A DNA stretch of 64,000 nucleotides, from positions 620,001 through 684,000 of the forward strand of contig NZ_JAIQZC010000001.1 in NCBI RefSeq assembly GCF_020164535.1. The letters are read 5' to 3'. This DNA is from Psychroflexus montanilacus (GTDB lineage: Bacteria > Bacteroidota > Bacteroidia > Flavobacteriales > Flavobacteriaceae). The position numbers were made by a program, and so were the translations under genes. The notes beneath the pieces are model-generated. The model had not been told where the DNA came from. It did not search any database and worked only from the letters and a program-made list of their open reading frames with translations. The stretch's first letter is position 1, and each line of letters starts with the position of its first letter. Below are positions 37,580 to 46,428 of the stretch, in pieces.

Positions 37580-37858
37580 GTGAAAAAAATAAAATTGATG
37601 ATATTAGCTTGTCAAATTTTAATGCAACCAGATCTAAGAAGTAAATCGTTTAAAAATGGCATATCAAAAAGAATATTGAAAATCCAGGAAGCAGCTTGGC
37701 TGGAAGATAAAAGTCTGTTTGAGATCGACGTTAGTCGATTGAGTTATTTTTCATCTGTGGTGGAGGGTTCCTTTAGATTTTCTTATATTATTTTTGTAGG
37801 CCTAGCGTTTTTTGGTTCTTTTTTGGGCAATGCAAAAAAGAATGAAAGCTTAAAGTAA
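37580..37858 (+). CDS. Doubtful small hypothetical protein with one membrane segment
   Basis: A possible 92-residue product with one hydrophobic helix near residues 65-85 (YIIFVGLAFFGSFLG). There is no recognisable family, signal peptide or promoter. It borders the family B repeat mosaic, and the upstream sequence contains simple GAGTAGTGAGTAGTG repeats. It may be a remnant or a chance frame and is reported only because it is otherwise free of overlap. Confidence 0.25.
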   Translation: MKKIKLMILACQILMQPDLRSKSFKNGISKRILKIQEAAWLEDKSLFEIDVSRLSYFSSVVEGSFRFSYIIFVGLAFFGSFLGNAKKNESLK

Positions 37859-37865
37859 TAACGTC

Positions 37866-39515
37866 CATTTCACTTCGAGACTGTCCGCCTCAGGCGGGCA
37901 CGCAGGCAGGTACAATCCCAATTTCCATCGGGACTACTAATGGCTTTTTTTATAACTAGTTCCATTTCTGTAATTTAAGGCACTTTTAAAAGTTTTCCCT
38001 TTGAGGGAAATGCCGATAGGCAAAGGGTGTTATTCCGTGATTAAAATGCGCTTGATAAACACCCTTCTCCCGTCTTCCCTCTGAGGGAAGAGGCTTGTTT
38101 CAGTTATTTTTTATTATTCACTAAATCGTATCGAGAACTGGTTTGGTCTCAAAGCATGGAATAACTAGAAAATATTTTTCCGTTAGGTCGAGTTCTCGAC
38201 TCCGCTCGAACTGACAGTGGTCGAGAAGCTTGTCAGTTCGAGTGATTTATTTGCTTCCCAAAAGCGAATAAATAGTATCGAGAACTAGTTTCGTCTCAAA
38301 GCATCGAATGACTAGAAAAAAGTCTTGCGTTGGGTCGAGTTCTCGATACGATTTGTGTTTTGTAATACTTTTTGCCATTGCCGCAAAAAGTATTCAAAAA
38401 CCCCGATAGCTATCGGGGAGGCTTATTTTTATGTCTTTAAAAACTACGAAAGTGTTTCCTCCACGCAAAGCAAACCGTTTCACTAGTCCTTTGCTCCTTC
38501 ATCTTTGCTTCACCACTTTCTCGTTTTATAACATCCATAAAAAATAGGCCGTTTTCTACTAGCGTATCGAGGCTGATTAAGTGTCTAACTTTTAAAGTAA
38601 GGTGGCTGAGCCTGCCTTCCAAGAAAACCCAGGCAGGTACAATCCCAATTTCTATCGGGACTACTAATGGCTTTTTTTTATAACTAGTTCCATTTCTGTA
38701 ATTTAATGTACTCTTAAAATTTTTCCCTTTGAGGGAAATGCCGATAGGCAAAGGGTGTTATTTCATGATTAAAATGCGCTTGATAAACACCCTTCTCCCG
38801 TCTTCCCTCTGAGGGAAGAGGCTTGTTTCAGTTATTTTTTATTATTCACTAAATCGTATCGAGAACTGGTTTGGTCTCAAAGCATCGAATAACTAGAAAA
38901 TATGTTTCCGTTAGGTCGAGTTCTCGATACGATTTGTGTTTTCTAATACTTTTTGCCATTGCCGCAAAAAGTATTCAAAAAGGTCTAGGCTTATTTTTAT
39001 GTCTTTAAAAACTACGAAAGTGTTTCCTCCACGCAAAGCAAACCGTTTCACTAGTCCTTTGCTCCTTCATCCTTGCTTCACCACTTTCTCGTTTTATAAC
39101 ATCCATAAAAAATAGGCCGTTTTCTACTAGCGTATCGAGGCTGATTAAGTGTCTAACTTTTAAAGTAAGGTGGCTGAGCCTGCCTTCCAAGAAAACGCAG
39201 GCAGGTGGTTTTATGGAAGAAAATTGTATCGAGAACTGGTTTGGTCTCAAAGCTTGGAATAAAAAGAGAAAATATGTTTCCGTTAGGTCGAGTTCTCGAC
39301 TCCGCTCGAACTGACAATGGTCGAACTGACACAAATGAAAGAACACTAAATGACCAACTAAAACTCTGGTGGCTGAGTGTCCGCCTCAGGCGGATGTACC
39401 GAAGCTACCTTCCGACAAGGTCATTTCGATACATCCCGACAAAACCTGTCGGGACACTCAATGACCAACTGAAACTCTGGTAACTGAGACGGTAACCCTG
39501 GTAGGCTCGAACTGA
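37866..39515. repeat. Mosaic of family B dyad repeats with a large direct duplication
   Basis: This 1.65-kb gene-free region is built from nested inverted repeats GTATCGAGAACT/AGTTCTCGATAC and, outside them, TCAGTTCGAGTGATT/AATCACTCGAACTGACA-type arms. Short palindromes also recur: CCCGATAGCTATCGGG, TTCCCTTTGAGGGAA, CTTCCCTCTGAGGGAAG and CCGCCTCAGGCGG. Two long blocks occur twice in the same order: 37909-38200 with 38636-38932, and 38334-38636 with 38917-39206, nearly identical apart from a 140-bp insertion in the left copy. The region ends 8 bp from the stop of the methyltransferase gene. Confidence 0.85.
38437..38636 (-). other. Conserved frame inside the repeat mosaic, copy 1
   Basis: On the minus strand this block can encode about 65 residues ending WRKHFRSF. 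The same stretch recurs at 39005-39206 with almost no change. Conservation reflects the DNA duplication, so coding is not shown. A CCCGATAGC/GCTATCGGGG hairpin near 38400-38418 lies just beyond the end of the frame. Confidence 0.35.
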
Positions 39516-39523
39516 CAATGATC

Positions 39524-40144
39524 CTACTTCTTCTTAAAACTACAAAACACAAAATTCTGTACCGATCCTGAGGGCGTCTCGTGGTCAACAGTCCTGCAGT
39601 TGACTTTTTCAAAATAAGCCTTAAAGGTCTCAGTCAGGCTGGTTTCAGAATACTGCTGAATCTCAATGCCGCTGCATTTGGTAGGCCCCTGCTCCGAGAA
39701 AGTACCCATCACCAGAATACCCTTGGGAGTAATCGCCTTTTGTGCAGTTTCCACATAAGCGGAGATGTCTTCCTTACTTCTCAGGAAATGAAAAACAGCG
39801 CGGTCGTGCCAGAAGTCATAAGTTTCGCTAGGTTGAAATTGGGTCACATCCGAAACGATCCAACTGACTTGCTCAGCGTTGTTACCCAAACGTTGTTTTG
39901 CCCTGTCGATAGCTGCTGCCGAAATATCCAATACTGTGATCTCCTTATAGCCTCTGTCCAGCAGATGATCCACCAGCAAGCTATCGCCACCACCCACATC
40001 GATGATTTTGGCCGACTTAGGCACCTTGAAGTCTTCAAAGAAACTTAAGGAGGTTTCGGGTGTAGGCTGAAACCAGCTCACGTCTTTCAACTCCTTGGTT
40101 TGGTAAATGTGTTCCCAGTGCGACTTTCGGTCAAAATTTGGCAT
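39524..40144 (-). CDS. Class I SAM-dependent methyltransferase
   Basis: A 206-residue cytosolic protein. Motif I is IIDVGGGDSLLVDHLL (residues about 47-62), binding SAM. Motif II is ITVLDISAAAIDRAKQRL, and the acidic post-II segment is WIVSDVTQF. The N-terminal HWEHIYQTKELKDVSWFQP is typical of the small-molecule methyltransferase group near the thiopurine/tellurite-like families. VFHFLRSKEDISAY follows. The substrate is unknown. Its stop codon lies only a few bases from the end of the repeat mosaic. A small membrane protein gene lies upstream on the same strand. Confidence 0.82.
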   Translation of the reverse strand: MPNFDRKSHWEHIYQTKELKDVSWFQPTPETSLSFFEDFKVPKSAKIIDVGGGDSLLVDHLLDRGYKEITVLDISAAAIDRAKQRLGNNAEQVSWIVSDVTQFQPSETYDFWHDRAVFHFLRSKEDISAYVETAQKAITPKGILVMGTFSEQGPTKCSGIEIQQYSETSLTETFKAYFEKVNCRTVDHETPSGSVQNFVFCSFKKK

Positions 40145-40168
40145 ACTTGTATTGATTTGAATCTTGAG

Positions 40169-40486
40169 TTAATTAGGATGCAACTTATCATTTTTTGGCA
40201 AAGGAAAATGGGTGTGCATCAATTCTATTTTTTCAAAGAGTTCTCCCACGCCAAGACTCGACCAGAGTATTAAAACCCCCAGAATGATTTTAGCAATTAG
40301 CAAAGTTTTTTTGGGCATCCAGGTAAAGACCCAGTTGATGACAGGCCATAAAAACAGAACAGAGAGTAAGATAATAACCAGGCCGTAAAAAGGATCATTG
40401 CCCCAAAAGGTATTCACAAACCCAATACAGAAAACAAGTAAGCCAAAACCACAACTCAGCGTTGTTTTAAGAAGTGATGAGTTCAT
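40169..40486 (-). CDS. Small multi-pass membrane protein
   Basis: A 105-residue protein with three hydrophobic helices (about 7-27, 32-52 and 62-80; CGFGLLVFCIGFVN, FYGLVIILLSVLFLWPVI, LLIAKIILGVLILW). It resembles uncharacterised flavobacterial membrane proteins. It lies 24 bp upstream of the methyltransferase on the same strand and is probably co-transcribed. No function can be given. Confidence 0.6.
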   Translation of the reverse strand: MNSSLLKTTLSCGFGLLVFCIGFVNTFWGNDPFYGLVIILLSVLFLWPVINWVFTWMPKKTLLIAKIILGVLILWSSLGVGELFEKIELMHTHFPLPKNDKLHPN

Positions 40487-40622
40487 TTTTTTGCTTGTAA
40501 TGATAAGACTAAATTTTGAAATGTCAATCTTGTAAATTATGTTGGCTTAATGAAAAAGTGAGGTTTTTTATGGATCCTATTAAAACAAGAAATACTAAAT
40601 ATTTTTAGTTTTATATTGAAAA

Positions 40623-40630
40623 TAATTTTG
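40623..40630 (+). promoter_or_regulatory. -7 element (TAATTTTG) for the phosphorothioate-associated operon
   Basis: An exact TAnnTTTG match 57 bp upstream of the helicase start codon, in AT-rich sequence. The -33 element is not clear. Confidence 0.45.
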
Positions 40631-40687
40631 TTTAAGATCCCTTAATTCTTAGCTTTAAAACTGAAAACCTAACCTATCCTATTTTTA

Positions 40688-42886
40688 ATGAAATTTCGCG
40701 ACATCGATTTTCCAGATTCTTTTGAGTATCGTTCTGATTCTCAGCACATCCCATTAGAATTTTATAATGAAGTGTTTCCAATATCTAAAAAGATAGACCT
40801 ATTCTTAGGATATTTTAATTCTGGTGCTTTTCGAGTTTTGTCTGAAAGTTTTGCTGAATTTATATTCAATGGTGGTAGTATGCGAATGATCACTAATCAT
40901 TGTTATACGAAGTTGGATTTTGATAATTTAATTGCCGAGCCAGAATTGGACGACTATGGTGATATTTCAAAACTTATTAAAGATTTACGTAAACTCAAAG
41001 AGAGCTTAGATGAATATGGTCAATTGTTTTTCGATTGTTTGAAATATCTTATTAAAGAGAAAAGACTTCAAATACAACCAGTAAGTTTTGGTAGACAGAG
41101 CCTCAGTCACAATAAAAAAATGCTGTTTTATGATGGTGAAGATTATATTTTGACACAAGGTAGCATGAATTTTACTTTAGCGGGAATTGTAAAAAACTCT
41201 GAAAGTTTTCAAGTTGAAGTACCATGGAATGGACATGTGAGTCAAGTTAGAATTAAAGAGCAAAAAGAACAGTTTGAAAGTATCTTTAAAAAAGAAAATC
41301 CACATTATACCTATTTGGATAAATCTGAAATAGAGCAAGTAATTGAAGAGCTAGGAAAAGAAAAATCTATCACTGAGTTACTCAAAACTAGTATAAATTT
41401 AGGTAGTGAAAATTATAGCAAAAAATTAAAAGAACTACATCAAGCTAAAAAAGAAAAGTTTGAAAACATCATTGAAAAAATAGAAAACGAGCCTAGATTC
41501 CCATATCCCACTGGCCCTAGAGATTACCAGAAACAAGCTTATGAAAATTGGGTAGAAAATAATTATAAAGGTGTTTTTGCCATGGCTACAGGTACTGGTA
41601 AAACCATTACATCATTGAATTGTGTTCTTGAAGAATATTTTAAAACTAAAACTTACCAAGTCCTTATATTAGTGCCATCAATTGCACTTTTGAACCAATG
41701 GGAAAAAGAGGTACAAGAATTTAACTTTAAAAATATTATCAAAGTTGGTGGTGGAAACAAATGGGAAAAAGATGTTGCGAATTATACAAGTAACCTTTCT
41801 TGGGGTATTTCCAAAAACTTAGTAATGATATCTACCTACGGTAGTTTTGTTACAAAGCGTTTCCAAAAGTATTTCAATAAAATACAAGATCAATTTTTAT
41901 TGATTGCTGACGAAGCTCATAATATGGGCGCAAGTCAAATAAAAAATTTATTACCAGATATAGTCGTGAATAAAAAAATTGGGCTATCTGCAACACCTAA
42001 AAGAGTTTACGACCCTGAAGGCACTGATGCTATAGATTTATTTTTTGAAGACAGGCCACCTTATGTTTATTCATTTAGCATGGAGCGAGCGCTTAAAGAG
42101 GAAAGACTTACTGAATACAAATATCATCCTAAAATTGTTGAACTTCAAAATGAAGAATTAGAAATGTACATAGATATTTCTAAGAAATTGTTGATGTATT
42201 TTGATTTTGACAAAGGACAATTTAAAAATGATCCAATTGTTGAAAAATTACTTTTATTAAGGAAAAATATCATTCATAAAGCTCAAAATAAAATAGAATG
42301 TTTTAAAAGCATAGTACAAGAACTTAATAACAACAATAAAATAAAATATGTATTCACTTATGTTCCTGAAGGTTTTGTTTATGACGAATTTGGAGATGGA
42401 GAGAGAATGCTAAATGATTTTATACGTGTTGCAATAGATGTTAAACCAGATTTAAAGCTCAACTCCTACACGGCAGAAGATGAAGATTTAAACGGAATTT
42501 TAAAAGGTTTTTCTGAAGGTAAAATTGAAATGCTTTTTGCTATGAAAATGCTAGATGAAGGCGTTGATGTACCTAGAGCCGAAGTTGGCATTTTTGCAAG
42601 TAGCACCGGTAATCCTAGACAGTTTATCCAACGTAGAGGGAGACTACTTAGAAAACATAAAGATAAAACGAATGCAATTATTTATGATATGGTAGTTGTG
42701 CCACCATTAAATGATGCAAATGCAGACACTTATCGAATGGAAAGAAACCAAGTAAAAGCAGAGTTGCAACGTGTAGCTCACTTTTCAAGCCTTTCCATGA
42801 ATTTTTATGATACAAAAAACGAGTTAGACTCGATTTGTAAAAAATATGAATTGAATATAGATCAAATTATAAATGAATTATGCTAA
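40688..42886 (+). CDS. PLD-nuclease/superfamily 2 DEAH helicase fusion, Dnd island
   Basis: A 732-residue two-domain protein. Residues about 20-200 are a phospholipase D-type domain with one HxK motif (HNK, 141-143) followed by GSMN (158-161); a single motif suggests a dimeric nuclease or a DNA-binding version. Residues about 270-700 are a superfamily 2 helicase: motif I ATGTGKT (300-306), Ia LVPSIALLNQW, II DEAH (408-411), III LSATPKR, VI QRRGRLLR. It is the first gene of a six-gene operon and its stop overlaps the next start. Similar fusions occur in several restriction systems. Here it likely drives DNA translocation or cleavage of unmodified invaders, inferred from the dnd genes nearby. 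Confidence 0.85.
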   Translation: MKFRDIDFPDSFEYRSDSQHIPLEFYNEVFPISKKIDLFLGYFNSGAFRVLSESFAEFIFNGGSMRMITNHCYTKLDFDNLIAEPELDDYGDISKLIKDLRKLKESLDEYGQLFFDCLKYLIKEKRLQIQPVSFGRQSLSHNKKMLFYDGEDYILTQGSMNFTLAGIVKNSESFQVEVPWNGHVSQVRIKEQKEQFESIFKKENPHYTYLDKSEIEQVIEELGKEKSITELLKTSINLGSENYSKKLKELHQAKKEKFENIIEKIENEPRFPYPTGPRDYQKQAYENWVENNYKGVFAMATGTGKTITSLNCVLEEYFKTKTYQVLILVPSIALLNQWEKEVQEFNFKNIIKVGGGNKWEKDVANYTSNLSWGISKNLVMISTYGSFVTKRFQKYFNKIQDQFLLIADEAHNMGASQIKNLLPDIVVNKKIGLSATPKRVYDPEGTDAIDLFFEDRPPYVYSFSMERALKEERLTEYKYHPKIVELQNEELEMYIDISKKLLMYFDFDKGQFKNDPIVEKLLLLRKNIIHKAQNKIECFKSIVQELNNNNKIKYVFTYVPEGFVYDEFGDGERMLNDFIRVAIDVKPDLKLNSYTAEDEDLNGILKGFSEGKIEMLFAMKMLDEGVDVPRAEVGIFASSTGNPRQFIQRRGRLLRKHKDKTNAIIYDMVVVPPLNDANADTYRMERNQVKAELQRVAHFSSLSMNFYDTKNELDSICKKYELNIDQIINELC

Positions 42887-43083
42887 ACAAAAGAGCCAAA
42901 ATAATTAAGGACATTTTATTCGAGCCTGAAATACAAGAAAAATACAAACTAACAGAAGAAGATTTAACGGGAATGTATCGTAAAAAAATTGTAGATGTAT
43001 TAGAAACCATTGTTAATGAAAATGATAATGGTAGAACTGGAAGACAGATTTATCCTGTTATTAAAAATATCCACAAAATTTAA
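42880..43083 (+). CDS. Small conserved-position protein between helicase and ATPase
   Basis: A 67-residue, charged, helical protein (KLTEEDLTGMYRKKIVDVLE, GRTGRQIYPVI) with no signal peptide or membrane segment and no recognised family. It overlaps the helicase gene by seven bases and ends two bases before the ATPase gene, so it is clearly part of the operon and probably a structural subunit or adaptor. Function unknown. Confidence 0.65.
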   Translation: MLNKRAKIIKDILFEPEIQEKYKLTEEDLTGMYRKKIVDVLETIVNENDNGRTGRQIYPVIKNIHKI

Positions 43084-43085
43084 GC

Positions 43086-45281
43086 ATGGCATCAATTATA
43101 AATAGTATAAGTTTTAAAAACTTCTTCAATTATTACGGTGATTTTGAAGATAATACATACAACCTAGAAGAGGGTATAAATATTATAATAGCAGATAATG
43201 GCGCTGGAAAATCAAAATTTTTTAATGCATTTCTGTGGCTATTTTACGATCAAATTCTAGATTCTGATACCAAGCAAAAAATAAATATTAAAAACGCTGG
43301 AGTCAAAATTATTTCTGACAAGGCAAAGAACGAAACAGCCGTTGGAGATTATATCACATGTGGAGTATGTGTAGAGTACACAAGTGGTACCAGATATAAG
43401 TATCAAATTATAAAATCATTTACTGCAACACGTTTGGATGAAAATATAACTGATGAAAGTAGTTGGCAGTTTGTGATGAACGAATTAGAAGTTAATCGAA
43501 CAGAACTTGTTTTACATAAGTATAAGCCTGTTTATGACGAAAATGAGAAAAAACAAATCATTGATAAACTCATCATGCCAGCCTTTAGACAGTACTCATT
43601 TTTACAGGGTGAAGAAGTTGATGATATCATTGACTTTAGTAAAAAAGAAAGTATTGAAAGAGCGGTAGAAAATCTAACCGATATAAAGAAATACGAACAA
43701 GTACATAAGCTACTTGAAGAGTTTAAAGAAAAAGCATTTAGAGATGTTCAAAAACAATTAAAAACAAATAATGCCCAAAATGAACGTTTTGATAATGCTG
43801 TGAAAGAGAAGGAAAAAATTGAGCAACAGCTTGCACAAGAAAAATTAAAACTAGAACAATATAATGAGACTTTAGTTAATGCAGAAGCTGAAAAGAACAA
43901 ATTAGACAAGCGTTATGCAAATGCTGAAAAAAGAAAAGAACTCGATGATCAATTAAAACCTTTACGAAAAAAACTCAGAGATAAAAAAGATGAATTTGAG
44001 ACTTTTCTAGACCGTATCAACAATCGTTTTTTTGATGGAAATTTTGCTTGGATTGCACTAGGGTTTGAGAATGAAGTCAATAAATTTAATGAATTGAATG
44101 ATGATTTTCTTGATGAACGTTATCGAAGAAAGACTTTGAAGGAAGTTGAAAAAAATCCAAATGATTTTTTTACAGTAATGCCTATTGGATCTCCTGATGC
44201 AGCTTCCATTGATAAAATGATAAAGCAAGAGCATTGTTATGTGTGTAACAGAGAGGCTAAACGTGGAACTCCTGCTCACAATTATCTTATTAAAATGAAT
44301 GAACGGCAAAAGTCTGAAGAGGTAGGCGAACCTTTTGTAAAAAATGATTTGAAAAATTTCTTCGGTGACTTACAAATAAATGCACAACCATTTTACACCA
44401 AGTCTGATAGTATCAAAGATTCGATTATTAAAACTAAAGAAAAAGAGGTTGAACTTCAAGATAGTATTGAACGCTTAAAAAAGAGAATTAAATCTTTAGA
44501 AGATGATCGTAATACGATTATGATTGCAGGACATGATGCAGAACAGTCTGCAAGGGATATTATAAATGATTACAATGGAGCAGTACGAAGAATTTCTGAT
44601 GCTGAGAACAAAATTAATGACATCATCGTACCCAAAATAAATAAGCTTAAACGTGATCTTAAGACGATTAATGAAGAAGTTAAGAGCTTAAATAAATCCA
44701 ATAACATACCAGATGGGTATAACGATAATTACGAAGTACTTAGCGACCTAGAAGAAGCTGCTGGTAAAGCAAAAGATAAAGTCTTTGACGGTATGATTAA
44801 CTTACTAGAAGAACATGCTAATATTCATTTCAAGAACCTAATTAAGAACAACGACTTATCTGGTGGGATTCTGAAATTTGAGAAAAACCTTAACGGCTCA
44901 ATTAATTTTAATTATCTAGATAGTAAAGGAAATTCCGTTTACGGAAGTTCAGAAGGCTTCCAGCGGATGAAGAAGTTTTCTGTAGTAATGGCAATTATCT
45001 CTGCTAATAATGCAGAATACAATTATCCACTATTAGCTGACGCACCTATTTCCGCATTTGGTGAAGGTTTTACAGAAGGTTTTTTTGAAGCTATTGGAGA
45101 TGTCTTTCCGCAAAGTATTGTGTTAGTGAAAGAACTTTATAAACGAGAAGATGAAATGAAAATTAATGAACTCGGTAAACGCTTATTAAAGGACGCAAGA
45201 GTAAAAACAATGTATGTAAACCACGTACCTGAAAATGCCGAACAAATTGAATTAATAACCACCCAAACCAAGTTGAAATAA
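43086..45281 (+). CDS. SMC/Rad50-like ATPase with zinc-hook motif (DndD-like), Dnd island
   Basis: A 731-residue ABC-type ATPase. Walker A is ADNGAGKSKF (residues about 36-45). A long coiled coil follows (about 190-320), then a CYVC motif near residue 383 in the place of the Rad50 zinc hook, and a second coiled coil (about 450-560). The C-terminal half has a signature-like GSSEGFQRMKKF and a Walker B strand (YPLLADAPIS). It is related to DndD in plan but is distinct from the dndD gene at 48802, which lacks the CxxC. It probably forms a DNA-sensing or -bridging complex with the helicase and GIY-YIG nuclease of the same operon. Confidence 0.82.
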   Translation: MASIINSISFKNFFNYYGDFEDNTYNLEEGINIIIADNGAGKSKFFNAFLWLFYDQILDSDTKQKINIKNAGVKIISDKAKNETAVGDYITCGVCVEYTSGTRYKYQIIKSFTATRLDENITDESSWQFVMNELEVNRTELVLHKYKPVYDENEKKQIIDKLIMPAFRQYSFLQGEEVDDIIDFSKKESIERAVENLTDIKKYEQVHKLLEEFKEKAFRDVQKQLKTNNAQNERFDNAVKEKEKIEQQLAQEKLKLEQYNETLVNAEAEKNKLDKRYANAEKRKELDDQLKPLRKKLRDKKDEFETFLDRINNRFFDGNFAWIALGFENEVNKFNELNDDFLDERYRRKTLKEVEKNPNDFFTVMPIGSPDAASIDKMIKQEHCYVCNREAKRGTPAHNYLIKMNERQKSEEVGEPFVKNDLKNFFGDLQINAQPFYTKSDSIKDSIIKTKEKEVELQDSIERLKKRIKSLEDDRNTIMIAGHDAEQSARDIINDYNGAVRRISDAENKINDIIVPKINKLKRDLKTINEEVKSLNKSNNIPDGYNDNYEVLSDLEEAAGKAKDKVFDGMINLLEEHANIHFKNLIKNNDLSGGILKFEKNLNGSINFNYLDSKGNSVYGSSEGFQRMKKFSVVMAIISANNAEYNYPLLADAPISAFGEGFTEGFFEAIGDVFPQSIVLVKELYKREDEMKINELGKRLLKDARVKTMYVNHVPENAEQIELITTQTKLK

Positions 45282-45287
45282 GTAGTT

Positions 45288-45767
45288 ATGACAGCACAAG
45301 AATTTAAAATTACAATACTATTAAAACGTCCTAGATACGCAAAAAGTAAGATCCCTGTTATTGAAGCTTTTGCTAACAAAGGCCAATCAAAATCAGAATA
45401 CAGTCAATTTGGACCTATTTATGAACTCTATATTTATGCCTTTAGATTGGGCTTAAAAAAAGGCTTAAAACTGCCTTTACCTCCAAGGAACTCAACACAA
45501 GATTTTATTGAAATTGGCAAGTGGAAACGTGATTCTAGTTTAGTTGATTTTTTGTTGATGATCATATTTAGCAAAAGTGAGGAGATTGGTTTTAATTGGA
45601 ATGATTTAGAAGATATGGAAGAAAAAGAACTTAACGTTGTTGTTAGCAATATTGTTGAGTTTATTGAAAGCTATGCCAATGGTGGTTTACAATATCTCCA
45701 GGAAGAATGGGAAAATGATAATTTGATTAATTCGAGTTATTTGTTTGCGGATTTGATGAATGGTTAA
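45288..45767 (+). CDS. Uncharacterised 159-aa protein of the Dnd island operon
   Basis: A soluble 159-residue protein with no signal peptide, starting six bases after the ATPase stop. It has a basic N-terminal part (KITILLKRPRYAKSK), a PIYELYIYAFRLGLKKGLKLPLPPR segment and an acidic helical C-terminal half. The small size and helical look recall DndE-like or other small Dnd-associated proteins, but no family can be assigned with confidence. Operon position suggests a subunit of the same complex. Confidence 0.65.
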   Translation: MTAQEFKITILLKRPRYAKSKIPVIEAFANKGQSKSEYSQFGPIYELYIYAFRLGLKKGLKLPLPPRNSTQDFIEIGKWKRDSSLVDFLLMIIFSKSEEIGFNWNDLEDMEEKELNVVVSNIVEFIESYANGGLQYLQEEWENDNLINSSYLFADLMNG

Positions 45768-45778
45768 AGACTTTATTT

Positions 45779-46414
45779 ATGAAAGAGCTTAGATTCAGAT
45801 ATGAAGACACTATTTACAAAAATGGTAAAAATATACCAAAAACATCAGGTTTATATACATGGTATTTAGATTTTTCTAAATTAGGAATTGTTAATAATAA
45901 AGATGATTTTTCTACGATAGTTTACAGGTTGAACGAATTGATTACTTCAGAGATCATGAAAGGAGAAGTAAGTTCTCCATTAAAAAAATATAGCGTTAAT
46001 GTACACCAAAACACAAACTTTTTTAATGATTATCTTATTGATTCAGATTTAACTGAGGGCAAAAAAATTTCTGAATTATCTGATGAAGATTGTGTGAAAA
46101 TATTTAAAATATTAGGTGAGTTTAGTCATTTAGTAAGCCCCCTATATATAGGTGTAGCTAGCTCATTAAGAAGTAGATATAGAAGTCATAAAAGAAATTT
46201 TTATGAAATTGTTACTTTAATTGATGAAGGAGCTGATAAAGTTATAATACAGGAAAAAGCTAAAAAAACTTTTGGAGGCAGACTCGCATACCAAGGGTTT
46301 AATTGGGATTTATTGATTTTTAATTGTGTGAAAACAGATTTAGAATCACCCCTTAATAAATCTACTGAATATTTATTAAATAGGATGTATAGTCCTATTT
46401 TTGGAAAAAGGTAA
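45779..46414 (+). CDS. GIY-YIG nuclease of the Dnd island operon
   Basis: A 211-residue protein. The GIY strand is SGLYTWYLDF (residues 23-32). A long insert follows, then the YIG strand with the catalytic Arg, LYIGVASSLRSRYRSHK (about 122-138), and a C-terminal Glu in NKSTEYLLNRMYSP. These are the elements of a GIY-YIG endonuclease. It is unlike the two short GIY-YIG proteins inside the repeat arrays. With a helicase and an SMC-like ATPase in front of it and DndB behind, it is the likely DNA-cutting subunit of this operon. Confidence 0.78.
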   Translation: MKELRFRYEDTIYKNGKNIPKTSGLYTWYLDFSKLGIVNNKDDFSTIVYRLNELITSEIMKGEVSSPLKKYSVNVHQNTNFFNDYLIDSDLTEGKKISELSDEDCVKIFKILGEFSHLVSPLYIGVASSLRSRYRSHKRNFYEIVTLIDEGADKVIIQEKAKKTFGGRLAYQGFNWDLLIFNCVKTDLESPLNKSTEYLLNRMYSPIFGKR

Positions 46415-46428
46415 TTAAATAAGCTTAT

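Noticed and set aside
39005-39346. Minus-strand frame of 113 codons ending WRKHFRSF
   Set aside because: It runs across the duplicated repeat mosaic; its first part differs from the other copy and only the duplicated block is shared, so coding is not shown.
40688-46414. DISARM, BREX or type I restriction system
   Set aside because: There is no DNA methyltransferase, DUF1998, PglX/PglZ or HsdM/S-like gene; the facing dndCDE genes point to phosphorothioation instead.
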